In this document: positions 42,526 through 53,757 of the stretch, piece after piece
How positions within the stretch are numbered: position 1 is the stretch's first letter
Layout: each line of letters begins with the position of its first letter
Origin: Bemisia tabaci
Lineage: Eukaryota; Arthropoda; Insecta; Hemiptera; Aleyrodidae
Assembly (NCBI RefSeq): GCF_918797505.1
Contig: NC_092800.1
Location: 1,860,001 to 1,924,000, forward strand
DNA length: 64,000 bases
Reading direction: 5' to 3'
Notes under the pieces: model-generated
Told to the model about the DNA's origin: nothing
Seen by the model: only the letters and a program-made list of their open reading frames with translations
Databases searched by the model: none
Program-made: the position numbers and the translations under genes

Positions 42526-43076
42526 CGATTGTGACAAAACCTGAGCATTTACATCGTATAAATGGGATAATTCACGACTTTATCACGTATATGGAAACGT
42601 GGGTCAAATTACCAAAATCTGAATGGAGCGAGCTCATCCTAGGACTATCACCTGGAGAATAGCTCCAAAACTATGGAACTCGACCCTTTAGAACCGTGGA
42701 ACAAAATGTGAAAGAAATGATCATTTAGGGGGTTAGAGAGCTCATAGTAATTAATACTTTACGGAACCGGCACCGACAATCTGAGCGATGAAATCGGATA
42801 AAGAAACTTTCAAGTTCGAGAGTCAATCCTATTTCTCGCTCAATGATGGTTCATCAGCTACCTGTTGAGAAAATATCGAACGAAATTTCCTATTGATGGC
42901 TCATGCATGTGGTAAGCAATCATGTTAGTATTGCTGAACCAATTGCTCATCGCTCATCTGCCGTCGTTAGGTGAATCTCAGATTTGTCCCGAAAGCACCT
43001 TCACCTTGTGGGGTAGATAGCAGTGCAAAGTCTCTTAAAATATATTTTCTCTGTTTTCAAGCGATCATTGAAAATA
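42526..43076. other. Intronic sequence, no gene seen
   Basis: No recognised element or exon. Confidence 0.45.
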
Positions 43077-43377
43077 CGAGGGGCGTTCAATAAGTAAGTA
43101 TCCCCCCTCTCTAAAATCCATTAGAATGGACCAATTTTAAAAATCTTGGGCTCAAAATCTTTCTTAGGATATTTTGAGTTCAACAAAACAAACCGCAACA
43201 AAATCGGACTATGTGCGGCCGAGCGCGAGCCGTTTGAACGCGCCAAGGTGCTCGACGCTCCCGCCGAATCCGCGAGGATTTGAAGTCCGCTACAGGAGAA
43301 GAGCTTCTCTGCCAAAGCCTCAGTCGTTCATCTTTGACGAAAAATCAAAGAAATTTTTGTAGAATAAGGGGCTTACC

Positions 43378-43542
43378 TCACTTCTCCACATAACCAGCTC
43401 GATCCAAGCAGGTCTGATACTGAGACTAAGAGAACAGCTTTTGGATGCCTCGTGCGTGGAAGTCTTTCAGCTGACCGCGGATGAAAGAGTGGACGGCTTG
43501 TTTGACCTCTTCCACTGATTCAAAATTAACTCCTCCGAGTTC
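43378..43542 (-). pseudogene. Mariner transposase C-terminal fragment, left arm
   Basis: Mirror copy of the fragment at 43605-43769: about 54 codons of transposase C-terminus ending in an RAGYVEK-type tail and TGA. It carries the same internal TAG as the right arm. Non-functional: no catalytic domain. Confidence 0.8.
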
Positions 43543-43604
43543 AGATTTCAGATACGATAATAAATGGCAAACCAGACCACCATTTATTCCCGTTCCTGAA
43601 ATCT

Positions 43605-43769
43605 GAACTTGGAGGAGTTAATTTTGAATCAGTGGAAGAGGTCAAACAAGCCGTCCACTCTTTCATCCGTGGTCAGCTGAAAGACTTCCACGCACGAGGC
43701 ATCCAAAAGCTGTTCTCTTAGTCTCAGTATCAGACCTGCTTGGATCGAGCTGGTTATGTGGAGAAGTGA
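43605..43769 (+). pseudogene. Mariner transposase C-terminal fragment, right arm
   Basis: Reads ELGGVNFESVEEVKQAVHSF, then IRGQLKDFHARGIQKLFS, an in-frame TAG, then SQYQTCLDRAGYVEK and TGA. The EV...F(F/H)..GI.KL...(Y)Q.CLD..G.YVEK pattern is the known C-terminal end of mariner-family transposases, where this segment follows the last catalytic Asp. The TAG is present in both arms, so it predates formation of the palindrome. Confidence 0.82.
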
Positions 43770-44069
43770 AATAAGCCCTTATTCTACAAAAATATCTTTG
43801 ATTTTTCGTCAAAGAGGAACGACTAAGGCTTTGGCAGAGAAGCTCTTCTCCTGTAGCGGACTTCAAATCCTCGCGGATTCGGCGGGAGCGTCGAGCACCT
43901 CGGCGCGTTCAAACGGCTCGCGTTCGGCCGCTTATGGTCCGATTTTGTTGCGGTTTGTTTTGTTGAACTCAAAATATCCTAAGAAAGATTTTGAGCCCAA
44001 GTTTTTTAAAATTGGTCCATTCTAATGGATTTTAGAGAGGGGGGATACTTACTTATTGAACGCCCCTCG

Positions 44070-45696
44070 TACAAGGGCGCCTGGCTCCACTTGACCGCTA
44101 CGCTACCCCAACCCCCTATCGGCGCTGGGTCTCCTCCTCCCCCCCCCCCCGCCCATGAAGGGAGCCTCCCTGGAGAAAAATACCTCGAGGGTAGTTCAAG
44201 TATTGCATGAGGCCTTGATTTTAGAATCAAGCAATGAACATTTTTCACACAACGTTTTTGGTTTGTTTTTGTTGGAGTTTTTCAGCCAACGTGCGTTAAA
44301 ATTTCAGCAAAATCTCAATACAGAGGGAAAAAGTTCAAATGAGCACAATTTTCCCTCAAAGAGATATCTCCTATTTTGTGCAACACTAGTTACGACCATA
44401 CAGACCATTTATTGAGATTGTCAGCTTTATGCTGATATGTTAAAGCACGTTGGCTTAAAAACTCCAACGAAAACAGTCTTACGACCAGTGCGTCCACCGC
44501 AATTGGTTTGTGTACAACATTTTTAAATAAACTCTGCAAACGTCGTCAAGAGTGAGTACATAAAACGTCGAGTGAAACTAAGCAACATAGCATTATTTTT
44601 ACGTCGGAGAGAGTCTGACCGCTCTATTTGTTGTAAGCGGAATGAAGCTGAATTTTTTCAATAATGGAACCAGCCGCAATCGTTGTAAATATACCCCTAA
44701 TATTGCTGAAAATCTCATACATATTGTCTTGAGCACAACTCTGCCGAAAGTTGAACTAACTTCATTTACGGAAAGTTTGGATTGCCGTAAGGTTTGAGCG
44801 GAGCAAAACATTAATGAAAGAGCACCAAGCACTTGGAAACAAATGCATAGTCGCACGTAAATGAAAGCTCGCTCCCAACTTGGGTATGGGACCAGATCAA
44901 CAAGCTTCTATTTATTTCATGCCGGAACACAAAGCTGATGTGTGGGGAAAAAAAGAAACACTCATATTGCTTGCAACGATGTGAAATGACCGTTGTCATT
45001 TTCTTTCTTTGAAAAGAACGGATGAACTTTTTGTCTGCCTTTCTCTTCGATAAAACAGTGAAAGCCGCACTTGTAGAATATGAGGGTTGTTGGGAAAAAG
45101 AGAATGCGCAAAAATTAACGTCATCCCTGCTGCGCTGTAAGCTGTAAGTCCTCGTCATCCTCTTGAAAGAATTGCGCTTACTTACAGCTGTCTTGTGCTA
45201 TGTACCCTTTTCTGCCAACATTTACCCTTAAAATCCATTGAAATTTAACCAAGCAAGCATGCAAAAGATTGCACATACGATAATCTTATTTACACGATTA
45301 ATCTCTCTCTTTATGTTAAAAGTTAAAATTCGTTATTTCCTAACATTTTAAATTATAAAATAACAGGCTTTTGAGTGATTTTTGAAAATCTAAGATAAAC
45401 GGAGAGTTTGTTTTATTTAATTTCCTACTCAAACTGTGCAAGGTCAATTTTCTCAAAACTTCATTCCTGAACTTAGCCTAATTTATTGGGGGTACCGCCA
45501 CAATGAAATGTAAATGTCCAAATTGGGACTCAACCTCTACTTCTTTTTTTTCACGAATTACGGAAATATGTAGTCTTCCTAATGGACTTATTTATGTCAA
45601 CAGAAACTGTGTGATGATTTAAACCAAAAGGAACTATTTATACAGATTTAAAGAGCTGTTTTGTGAACGACTATGAATGGCGACCCTCTGTTTACT
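44070..45696. other. Intronic sequence, no gene seen
   Basis: 1.6 kb with a C-run near 44136-44150 and overlapping short frames; no element, RNA or exon recognised. Confidence 0.45.
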
Positions 45697-45947
45697 CTAC
45701 CGTGCTGAGGAAGAACGCCGTATGAACCTTCAGGCGTTTCCAAATTTCCTTCGGTAAATCACGAATTTCTGGAAAAGTTTGTTAATACTTTTCTTCCAAT
45801 TTTTCAGACAATTTTGTTCTCAATTTTATCTAAAATATCTCAATGCATCAATGAAAGATATGCACCAGTTTCCTAAAAAAATACATGTTTTATCCGATGA
45901 AAGGCAACTCTCGAATGTTCATACGGCGTTCTTCCTTACCACAGCAG
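45697..45947. mobile_element. Family A palindromic MITE
   Basis: CTACCGTGCTGAGGAAGAAC at the left, GTTCTTCCTTACCACAGCAG at the right; flanks TACT and TATT. Confidence 0.92.
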
Positions 45948-46262
45948 TATTGTTCTTTTTGATTCCTCATTTTTCCAAATTAACATCCATTAAATGGATT
46001 TTTCCGGTGAAGCTGGCAACAACGAGCAGAGCACTCTTGCGTCTCCTCGTGGATCTCTCTAACGTAAGAGCGTACCGCAGGTTCCATTGAGCCCTGTTTC
46101 ATACATAAATCCATGCTTTCTGGAGCTCATGAGGTAATTGAGTTACGCCCTAACGTCGTGTTACGTGACGTTTTGAGCCCGCACCTTGACCCATATCCGG
46201 CGAAAATTAATCTGGCTCCCGACTCGCAGGAAAATGAATGCAGTCGGGTCTCCTCTCTGAGT
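45948..46262. other. Intronic sequence, nothing recognised
   Basis: Spacer between a family A copy and the small TGGACG element. Confidence 0.4.
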
Positions 46263-46340
46263 TGGATGTATTTATGCTAAAGGGAACTATGTCACCCGCA
46301 ATCTCTATGCACATAATTCCTTTTAGCATGAATATGTTCA
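46263..46340. mobile_element. TGGACG-family minimal hairpin
   Basis: TGGATGTATTTATGCTAAAG plus GGAACTATGT at the left; ACATAATTCCTTTTAGCATG plus AATATGTTCA at the right. At 78 bp this is the shortest member, and in its arm sequence (GCTAAAAGGAA) it is the closest to the satellite unit at 1-501. Confidence 0.85.
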
Positions 46341-46480
46341 GTTTTCAAAAATACGCCGGAAAATTTAATCCACTAAACGACGCGCACCCGGCGGGGTAAT
46401 TGGGATACTGAATGAGCACCCGCCATTTTTACGGGACCCATCTTTGTGCTCCGGGGAGGAAAAAATTGGAACGCTCCATA

Positions 46481-46732
46481 CTGCCGTGCTGAGGAAAAAC
46501 GCCGTATGAGCCTTCAGGCGTTGCCATTTTTCCTTTAATAACCAACGAATCACTGGGAAAATTCTGAATTTTTTCCTTCCAATTTTGCAGACAATTTTGT
46601 TCGCAACTTAATCTAATATATCTGAAAATTTCGAAGAAAAATGAGCATAACTTCCTTCATAAATACGCAATTTACTCAGGAAAATTTGGCAACTCTCGGA
46701 GGTTCATACGGCGTTTTCCCTTAGCACGGCAG
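46481..46732. mobile_element. Family A palindromic MITE
   Basis: CTGCCGTGCTGAGGAAAAAC at the left, GTTTTCCCTTAGCACGGCAG at the right; perfect 4-bp duplication CATA on both sides. Confidence 0.96.
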
Positions 46733-46910
46733 CATAGGCGGACGAGGGGGGGGTAGAATATTTTCCTTAACTTTTTGCAAAAACTGAAACCGCGCGCATC
46801 AACAAGATTTTTGTTGTAGAAATTCATGACTCAACTTTGAGTTTTAAGAGTCAGGCATGCTCCAAATTTTCCAAATTTACTTCCCATATTTTGCATTTGA
46901 AGAAGTTAAG

Positions 46911-49216
46911 GAAAAGGAGGAGTAACGTTTTGGGCCTTTTCCGGCCCCACCTGGATTTTGCTAAATGTTTCATATTTTCAAAGTACTAGTCTTAGGTAGA
47001 CTCTGTGCCAAATATTAGACCGAACGGAGCCCATGCAAGGCCGCAGCAGCGCCTCAAACCCAAAATCCTGGAATCGAAAAACAATTATTTTCGTCGACTT
47101 TTTCGACTGTTATCACTCTGCCAGCTCATGCTTCCTATGTATTTTTTTGCGTACTTTTCGTTTCTGGCCTTTTTAAAGGCCTCCGATAAGTTTTAAGGGG
47201 CCTTATGGCCCATTGTTGCCATTTTTGGCCCATTTTTAGGGGTTTTTTTCCATTTAACACATTCGAAACTTAATTTAATCCAAAAACTGTGTACATTTTT
47301 GAAAAGTACGTAAAAAATGAATAAAAAATGTTCAGTAAAATTTTTCCTACGTTGCCAGATTTCCGAGAAAATTGGTCCCAAAGTGTCAAAAACGGCAAAA
47401 AATCGATAAATCGCCGCGTCTAAGGTTCAAGAAAGTGGAGTACATTTTTCATACTGTACCAGATAACAGCTCTTATCCATCCATACAACATACTAAAATA
47501 TCATAGTTGTACCTGGATTCCCACGATGTGAAAATTGACCGAGATGTCGATTTTAGCGGCCTTTTTATACTTGAAGGCAGCTCTTTTGAATGTTTTTCGA
47601 CCTTAGTCCCCTCTATGGGTGTGTACTATATGTATTTTTCTACGTACTTTTCATATCTGGCCATAAAAATGGCTTCCTGTGAATTTTAAAAGGCCTAACG
47701 GTCCATTGTTGCCAATTTTCACCAATTTTTAGGGGTTCTTTCAAGTTTACGTGTTTGAACCTTAATTTAATCTAGAAACCGTGTACAATTTCGGAAAGAA
47801 CGTAATAAAATACATAAAAATGTGACTTGTACCTTTTCCCTACGTTGCCAAATTTTCGAGAAAAATCGTCCTGAAGCGCCAAAAATGCCAAAAATTGGAT
47901 GAATCATCACGTCGAAGGTTCCAGGAAGTGAATTTCAAGTTTTCTTTCACTACAAATAACGCATCGAAAATGGAAAATTGCAATGCATCTCAAGGAACAT
48001 GTAATGGCGCAGATGAACGTGACAAAACGGGCCCTTAAGGTGCTTTTACTTTATCCTTCACTCCAGTTCACCTCTTTATTCCTATAACCTCGAGATAATC
48101 CTTGGTTCTCAAGATGCTTTCTACAGGCCAAATGTACCGAACAACAGAAAATGCGTGGAGAAAGTGTCCCATGATCTGCATGAATGTCATAATTCACTTC
48201 CTAGAACCTCCGACGTGATGATTCATCCAATTTTTGGCGTTTTTGGCGCTTCAGGACGATTTTTCTCGAAAATTTGGCAACGTAGGGAAAAGGTACAAGT
48301 CACATTTTTATGTATTTTATTACGTTCTTTCCGAAATTGTACACGGTTTCTAGATTAAATTAAGGTTCAAACACGTAAACTTGAAAGAACCCCTAAAAAT
48401 TGGTGAAAATTGGCAACAATGGACCGTTAGGCCTTTTAAAATTCACAGGAAGCCATTTTTATGGCCAGATATGAAAAGTACGTAGAAAAATACATATAGT
48501 ACACACCCATAGAGGGTGACTAAGGTCGAAAAACATTCAAAAGAGCTGCCTTCAAGTATAAAAAGGCCGCTAAAATCGACATCTCGGTCAATTTTCACAT
48601 CGTGGGAATCCAGGTACAACTATGATATTTTAGTATGTTGTATGGATGGATAAGAGCTGTTATCTGGTACAGTATGAAAAATGTACTCCACTTTCTTGAA
48701 CCTTAGACGCGGCGATTTATCGATTTTTTGCCGTTTTTGACACTTTGGGACCAATTTTCTCGGAAATCTGGCAACGTAGGAAAAAATTTTACTGAACATT
48801 TTTTATTCATTTTTTACGTACTTTTCAAAAATGTACACAGTTTTTGGATTAAATTAAGTTTCGAATGTGTTAAATGGAAAAAAACCCCTAAAAATGGGCC
48901 AAAAATGGCAACAATGGGCCATAAGGCCCCTTAAAACTTATCGGAGGCCTTTAAAAAGGCCAGAAACGAAAAGTACGCAAAAAAATACATAGGAAGCATG
49001 AGCTGGCAGAGTGATAACAGTCGAAAAAGTCGACGAAAATAATTGTTTTTCGATTCCAGGATTTTGGGTTTGAGGCGCTGCTGCGGCCTTGCATGGGCTC
49101 CGTTCGGTCTAATATTTGGCACAGAGTCTACCTAAGACTAGTACTTTGAAAATATGAAACATTTAGCAAAATCCAGGTGGGGCCGGAAAAGGCCCAAAAC
49201 GTTACTCCTCCTTTCC
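46911..49216. repeat. 2.3-kb palindrome with about 1-kb arms
   Basis: The left arm 46911-47931 and right arm about 48196-49216 are inverted copies so similar that open frames of 63 codons (47005-47196 +, 48931-49122 -) have identical translations. The spacer of about 264 bp (47932-48195) is unique. Each arm itself holds two diverged units in tandem (about 47090-47450 and 47598-47945), sharing GTACTTTTC, TGGCC, CCATTGTTGCCA, TTTTTAGGGGTT, CTTAATTTAATC, CCTACGTTGCCA and CGAGAAAA. Small indels (for example AGTCCCCT versus AGTCACCCT) show the arms are not an assembly duplicate. No recognised protein. Confidence 0.92.
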
Positions 49217-49941
49217 AGCGGATAGTGAGGTTCTTTTTCACAGATTTGGTCGCTACTAATGTAGAAACCAAGATTGTTGTTGTGTTCAGTCCACTCAATA
49301 GTTTTTACTTAAGATGGAAATAATCAAACCAGACACCTGCGTGCTCTCCATTGTGATTGGAAGGTACCCAGTCTGTGAGATAACTATTCGAACTCCTAGG
49401 ATATACTGGTTGCGTCCATTAATTTTGAAGGAACTTTTGCTTCCGGAGGCCTCAAATATTAAACGTGTGCAAATCAAACTCCTTTGGAAACGCGTTTTAA
49501 GTGGATGTCTACACCGTTTAATTTAATCAGTTTGCAAAAAGCGACAAAAATACATAGCTGAAGGACTTGTAAACTTGCCAAAATGATCAAGAATTGCGTC
49601 TCATGTGCCTCATAGTCATGCTTTCAACGTGCTCAAAAAACTCCGGAAACTGAACTTTCTCACGTCCAGCATCAGGAAAAAGCACAAAGTTAAAGATGTT
49701 CTTAAAGGGTATTTTCCGTGATGCACAGACAATTTGCCGAGACAGAACGGAAGATTATATCGGTTGAATTGAACCAAAAAACATCCTTTTTCCATCATAA
49801 AGTATGAAGAGGTTGGATAGGAGACAGTCGGAAGGTCTGTGTGGACGTTATCTAGATATTTATGCGCTGCTTGGGTCTCAAGATGACTTTCATACTGTTG
49901 GACTTGTGATTTTAAGAACATCTGTCCTAATTCACTCTAAG
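49217..49941. other. Intronic sequence, no gene seen
   Basis: Overlapping frames (101 codons minus at 49616-49921, 76 plus at 49804) have no recognised similarity; no element seen. Confidence 0.45.
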
Positions 49942-50198
49942 TATCGATTCTCACAGTCCGAAACCGCGCATATCCGTTTGCGACGTTGTATAGACTTCCT
50001 CTCATACTTTATTTTTCATTATATAGAAAAATAGTGAACTTAATTTCTTGGAAACTTGATTATCCTCTGTCGGCAGAATATCCTGTACAAATTTTTAGTT
50101 ATGAGGGCGATTTGTTTCTCTTCAAAAAAATAAATCGGAGTAGAAATTTTGAAATCTCGCAATGAAGATCCGTGGTTTCTCATTTTGGTCATCGATAT
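49942..50198. mobile_element. Family B MITE, diverged
   Basis: TATCGATTCTCACAGTCCGA then CCGTTTGCGACGTTGTATAG and ACTTCCTCTCATACTTTATT at the left; GAAATCTCGCAATGAAGATC, CGTGGTTTCTC and CATCGATA at the right. Confidence 0.8.
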
Positions 50199-50230
50199 TG
50201 GTACCATTGAACTGTGTCGGTTGTATACTC

Positions 50231-50694
50231 ACCGGAAAAAAGTGAAGTTGATGTAACATTCTGGATGTAGAAGTAATGTGCGAGAACCTAGAAAATGCTA
50301 AATCGTCACCTTCCAGGCAAAGTATCACAAGCGCCATGCGACGTTTAAAAATTTCCGCCACCATTTTATTTTTTTACTGAGAAATTGTTGGTTGAATCTG
50401 TTCGAAAATTTCACTAAATTTTATCGGCAACACAAAGAAAATTCGGTGTAATTTTCGGACAGCTTCGTTGAACAATTTCTCTGTAAAAAAATATAATGGC
50501 GGCGGAAATTTTTAAACGTCGCATGGCGCTTTTGATACTTTGCCTGGAAGGTGACGAAATCACCCGCCATAGCGGTTACTTTTACATCTCGGCATTGTTA
50601 AAGTAACTACTGTAGAGGGTAATTCAGCATTTTGTAAGTTCTCACACACTGTTTTTACATCCAGATTGTTAAATCAACTTCACTTTTTTCCGGT
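50231..50694. mobile_element. 464-bp hairpin element
   Basis: ACCGGAAAAAAGTGAAGTTG at the left is mirrored by CAACTTCACTTTTTTCCGGT at the right. The arms share CACCTTCCAGGCAAAGTATC, GCGCCATGCGACGTTTAAAA and CAATTTCTC. The right arm has about 70 bp (ACCCGCCATAGCGGTTACTT and following) absent from the left arm. Confidence 0.9.
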
Positions 50695-50818
50695 GTTCCG
50701 GACAAATTCCAAGTTATCAAGTCGGCTTGTTTCTCTTTTAAATAATAGAATAGGAGCGGAAATTTTGAAACATAGTGAGCGATGGAGATACGTGGATTCG
50801 CACTTCAGCCGTCGATAT
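50695..50818. mobile_element. Right half of a family B MITE
   Basis: GGCTTGTTTCTCTTTTAAAT, AATAGGAGCGGAAATTTTGA, AACATAGTGAGCGATGGAGA, TACGTGGATTCGCACTTCAG and CCGTCGATA match the right half of family B. The left half is absent, lying where the hairpin element now is. Confidence 0.75.
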
Positions 50819-51018
50819 GACTCCATCGCAACCACTCGCTTCCACCAATAGGATCCTTCTTCATCCCTCTTGTCTTCTTTGTCTATAGCTATGTCTATCA
50901 ATTTCAACAATCAGTCCGTTGGTAAAAGAGATTCCCTAAAAATTATTGATTATCCGATTTCTTGGACGTATGAGGTTTCATCAACAACCGATCTCAATAT
51001 ACACTCCCGAGCAGTATT

Positions 51019-51270
51019 CTGCCGTGCTAAGGAGGAACGCCGTATGAAAATTCGAGAGTTGCCAAATTTCATCGGATAAAACATGTATTTTTGAGGGTAT
51101 TGGTGCATATTTTTCATTGATGTTTATAGATATTTTAGATGAAATTGAGAACAAAATTGTGTGAAAAATTGGAGGAAAAATATTAACAAACTTTCCCAGA
51201 ATTCGTGATTTTCCGAAGGAAAGCTGGCAACGCCTAAAGGTTCATACGGCGTTCTTGCTTAGCATGGCAG
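51019..51270. mobile_element. Family A palindromic MITE
   Basis: CTGCCGTGCTAAGGAGGAAC at the left, GTTCTTGCTTAGCATGGCAG at the right; perfect 4-bp duplication TATT. Confidence 0.96.
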
Positions 51271-51792
51271 TATTTGGCAATGGCGGAACCGCCTGGAACC
51301 GAACGATGGGAAAATGAAATATTTACCAATCGCCCGCGCACCGACATCCCGACTCAACCAGAACGGAGAGGGTTAAGGGGGGGGGGGAGTCATAGTCGTC
51401 GCTGCGAAAGTTTTCGCCGTAAGCAGCTCCGACCCGATAGGAAGGAGCGCCATGGCTGTAGACAGGCCATCGCGTCGCGTCGGGAGGCGGAGGAAACGGG
51501 GAGGGCGAAGAAGAAGAACAACGAGACATATTCACAATTACCGATTATGATTTTCCCGTTTTTCCGCCGGCGCTTCGCCGCCGTCGCGCAGTGGGCCCGC
51601 CCTCGCCACCCGCCAGACACGCCATCCTCCGGAGGAGAAAGTGCAAGGGTATTCTTTCGCTGAGCATCCTCACAGATTTTTTTTTGCTCTTTAAAGAAAA
51701 GAATGTTACTGCAGTTCAATGTTGTCAAAATTTCATTCACAGTTTGGAATTTGACTCGAAAATCGCACAGATTTTCCCTGGGATGCCTGACA
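51271..51792. other. Intronic sequence with GC-rich patch
   Basis: GC-rich between about 51330 and 51640, with G9 near 51378. Overlapping frames in four phases look compositional; none is recognised. Confidence 0.5.
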
Positions 51793-52344
51793 ATGGAACA
51801 CTAGACAAGGTACGAATTTAAGCATTCTGATACATGTTTCTTTACCAGAATTTCAAGTAAAACACTATTTGCGCAACGAAAATTACTGAAGTCAACTCCT
51901 AACGAAGATATCAACGTTTTTATTTCACAATGGTCACGAGGAATTTGAACTGTCCGCTCACAAGAAACTCAAAGCTCTACGTGAGTCAAATCGCGCACTA
52001 CAACGATTTCAGCAATCTTCTCAATCGAGCAGTCTTCATTTCCCACCATGTGTTGTTCAAACGATAAGCGATTTGCTATAGCTGAGCCGAAGCGTCAATA
52101 TTGAGATTGCCAGATTTTTATATCAAATGGACTGTCATGATAACGTTTAGCGCTCAATGTGAATCATGCAGAGCTTTGAGTTTTCATGAGCGGCTGGTTT
52201 GAATTCACGCATCAAGAATCATTAAATAGCTTCGTAAGGAGTTTATTTTTATAATTTTCGTTGTACGCATCGTATTCTCCGTGAAATTTTGGTTGAAAAA
52301 CACGTATCAGAATACTGAAATTCGTACCCTGTCTAGTGGTCCAT
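51793..52344. mobile_element. ATGGACCACTAG-family 552-bp palindromic element
   Basis: ATGGAACACTAGACAAGGTA at the left, TACCCTGTCTAGTGGTCCAT at the right. Shares GCGCGATTTGACTCACGTAG (here inverted), CATTTCCCACCATGTGTT and GATAACGTTTAGCGC with the copy at 27026. The off-centre landmarks show it is inverted relative to that copy. Confidence 0.92.
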
Positions 52345-52462
52345 TTTAACAATCAGTCAGCAGGGAAATCTAACCAGAACTGCCTCATTGGTTGCATTTC
52401 AGACTTGTTGAAGGGGCACGGCCAGTTCATTTGCATATCCGAGACTGAGGAGGAATCTCTGG

Positions 52463-52757
52463 TGCGTTGCTGGTTGCATGTAGGCGATTTTGAAGTGGTT
52501 TTGGACTAAAAGCGTGGGTTTTGCGTTGCCGGTTGCATGCAGGAGATTCCGAAGGGGTTTTGGAGTAAAATCGTGGGTTTTGCGTTGCCCGTTGCATGCA
52601 GGAGATTTTGGAAGGATTTTGGACGAAAAGCTTGGGTTTTGCGTTGCTGTTTGAATGCAGAGGATTGATGGGGTTCTGGAAACAAAGCGTGGGGATTGCG
52701 TTGCTGGTTGCATGCAGGATATTTCGAAGGGGTTTTGGACTAATAACGTGTGTTTTG
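52463..52757. repeat. 59-bp minisatellite
   Basis: TGCGTTGC(C/T)GGTTGCATGC starts units at 52463, 52522, 52581, 52640 and 52697; the period is 59 bases, then 57. Units continue with AGGAGATT, GAAGGGGTTTTGGA and AAAGCGTGGGTTT. Because 59 is not a multiple of three and stops are rare in the unit, it produces long open frames on both strands (52399-52986 minus, 52596-53285 plus) that are not genes. Confidence 0.93.
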
Positions 52758-53682
52758 GCCGAAATGCGAGCGGAATGGAGCCTTGGGCGCGGCGAGCGTG
52801 GGCGCGCGTCTGCCTGCACGTCCAATTACGCTGGCGTGAGACCCTCGCTCGGCTCCGAGGATCCCGGACCCGGAACTCGCCTGCGGCCTCGCGCAACGTT
52901 CCCCGTTTCGATCCCTTCGCGAAAAATTCAACAAATACGGATCGAACGGCATACTCGCCACGTATTACCGAATAATCAGCTCTCATCCCATGTTAAATAT
53001 ATACGATTAATCGCACAACTTGGCAAGCGTGTCCAACGAGTGGGACGCGTAACAATGCTCCAAACGAGACACGTCAAAAGCCAAGCGCACAACTTTCATC
53101 CGAGTCCCCTCCTTCCGAAACCCCCCTTTTTTTCTCCGAAGAAAAGATCCCTGAGGATCTGCAAATTTGTCGTTTTTCACGCCGGGACGGAATATTTTGT
53201 TTTCCGTCTAATTAAGAAGGTTTTTTCAATAAGTCGTGCTTCTTGTGATACGGATGAACAATTGATTGCGAGTCAAAAGATGTGATGCCTTGACCGAGTC
53301 ACGATACGTGGATCCCTCATGATGAGATATTATGTTTTGTTATGCTTGATTTCTGAATGCCTTTTTCTCTTCATAGACTTGCTCCATTAGGTTCTACAAA
53401 ATTGTTGTTTTTCACACAGAGGACAACATATGTTGTTTTCTACGGGAGGAGCCTTATTCATATTCGTTCTTTAATCAGCTTATGTCATCAGAAGGCTATG
53501 CATGGTTAACGACGTGGTTATGGAAGGTTTAATGAGATCCTTTAAATAGTGCCATAAAAAGGGACATATTTTTGCGAAATAGTGACAACAACATGGTTTA
53601 AAATTTCTTGAGTTCGGCCACTTTGGGTTACTTTAAGTTACTTTCTTTGAGGACAGATCGACCAAAACTCCTCGGTTGATCG
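52758..53682. other. Intronic sequence, GC-rich then AT-rich
   Basis: 52765-52960 is GC-rich directly after the minisatellite; the rest is AT-rich. No exon or element recognised. Confidence 0.45.
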
Positions 53683-53757
53683 ACCAAATTTATAGTAAAA
53701 TTAACCGAAATCGTAGGTTACTCGGAGACATCTGAGGACGAGGAAAGTTTCCTGTCG
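53683..53757. repeat. Repeat shared inverted with 56598-56668
   Basis: AACCGAAATCGTAGGTTACT, CGGAGACATCTGAGGACGAG and GAAAGTTTCCTG match the inverse of 56598-56668 (CAGGACACTTCCCTCATCCT, CAGATGTCTCGGAGTAACCT, ACGATATCGGTT). The pair is about 2.9 kb apart and may be fragments of one element family. Confidence 0.75.

Larger units (their letters stand above)
43077..44069. mobile_element. Fold-back element made of two inverted mariner 3' ends
   Basis: A 993-bp near-perfect palindrome with arms of about 490 bp and a 12-base loop near 43573. Its ends are CGAGGGGCGTTCAATAAGTA and the exact inverse, flanked on both sides by TA (43075-43076, 44070-44071), the Tc1/mariner target duplication. Each arm runs from the terminal inverted repeat through a 3' untranslated region of about 300 bp into the C-terminal codons of a mariner-type transposase (43378-43542 minus, 43605-43769 plus). 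No N-terminal or catalytic part remains. It is therefore an inverted dimer of one transposon end and cannot encode a transposase. Confidence 0.9.

Noticed and set aside
42411..42662. 83-codon plus-strand frame that looked exon-like
   Set aside because: Its first half lies inside the GACCGCGCT MITE (42281-42525) and it matches no known protein.
47005..49122. Identical 60-68-codon frames on opposite strands
   Set aside because: They are the same sequence in the two arms of the large palindrome, with no recognisable domain.
51274..51740. Overlapping Arg-rich frames in a GC patch
   Set aside because: Four phases are open at once, a compositional effect.
52399..53285. 195-codon minus-strand and 229-codon plus-strand open frames
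   Set aside because: They run through the 59-bp minisatellite and an adjoining GC-rich block. The repeating peptide shifts frame each unit, as expected of a non-coding repeat.
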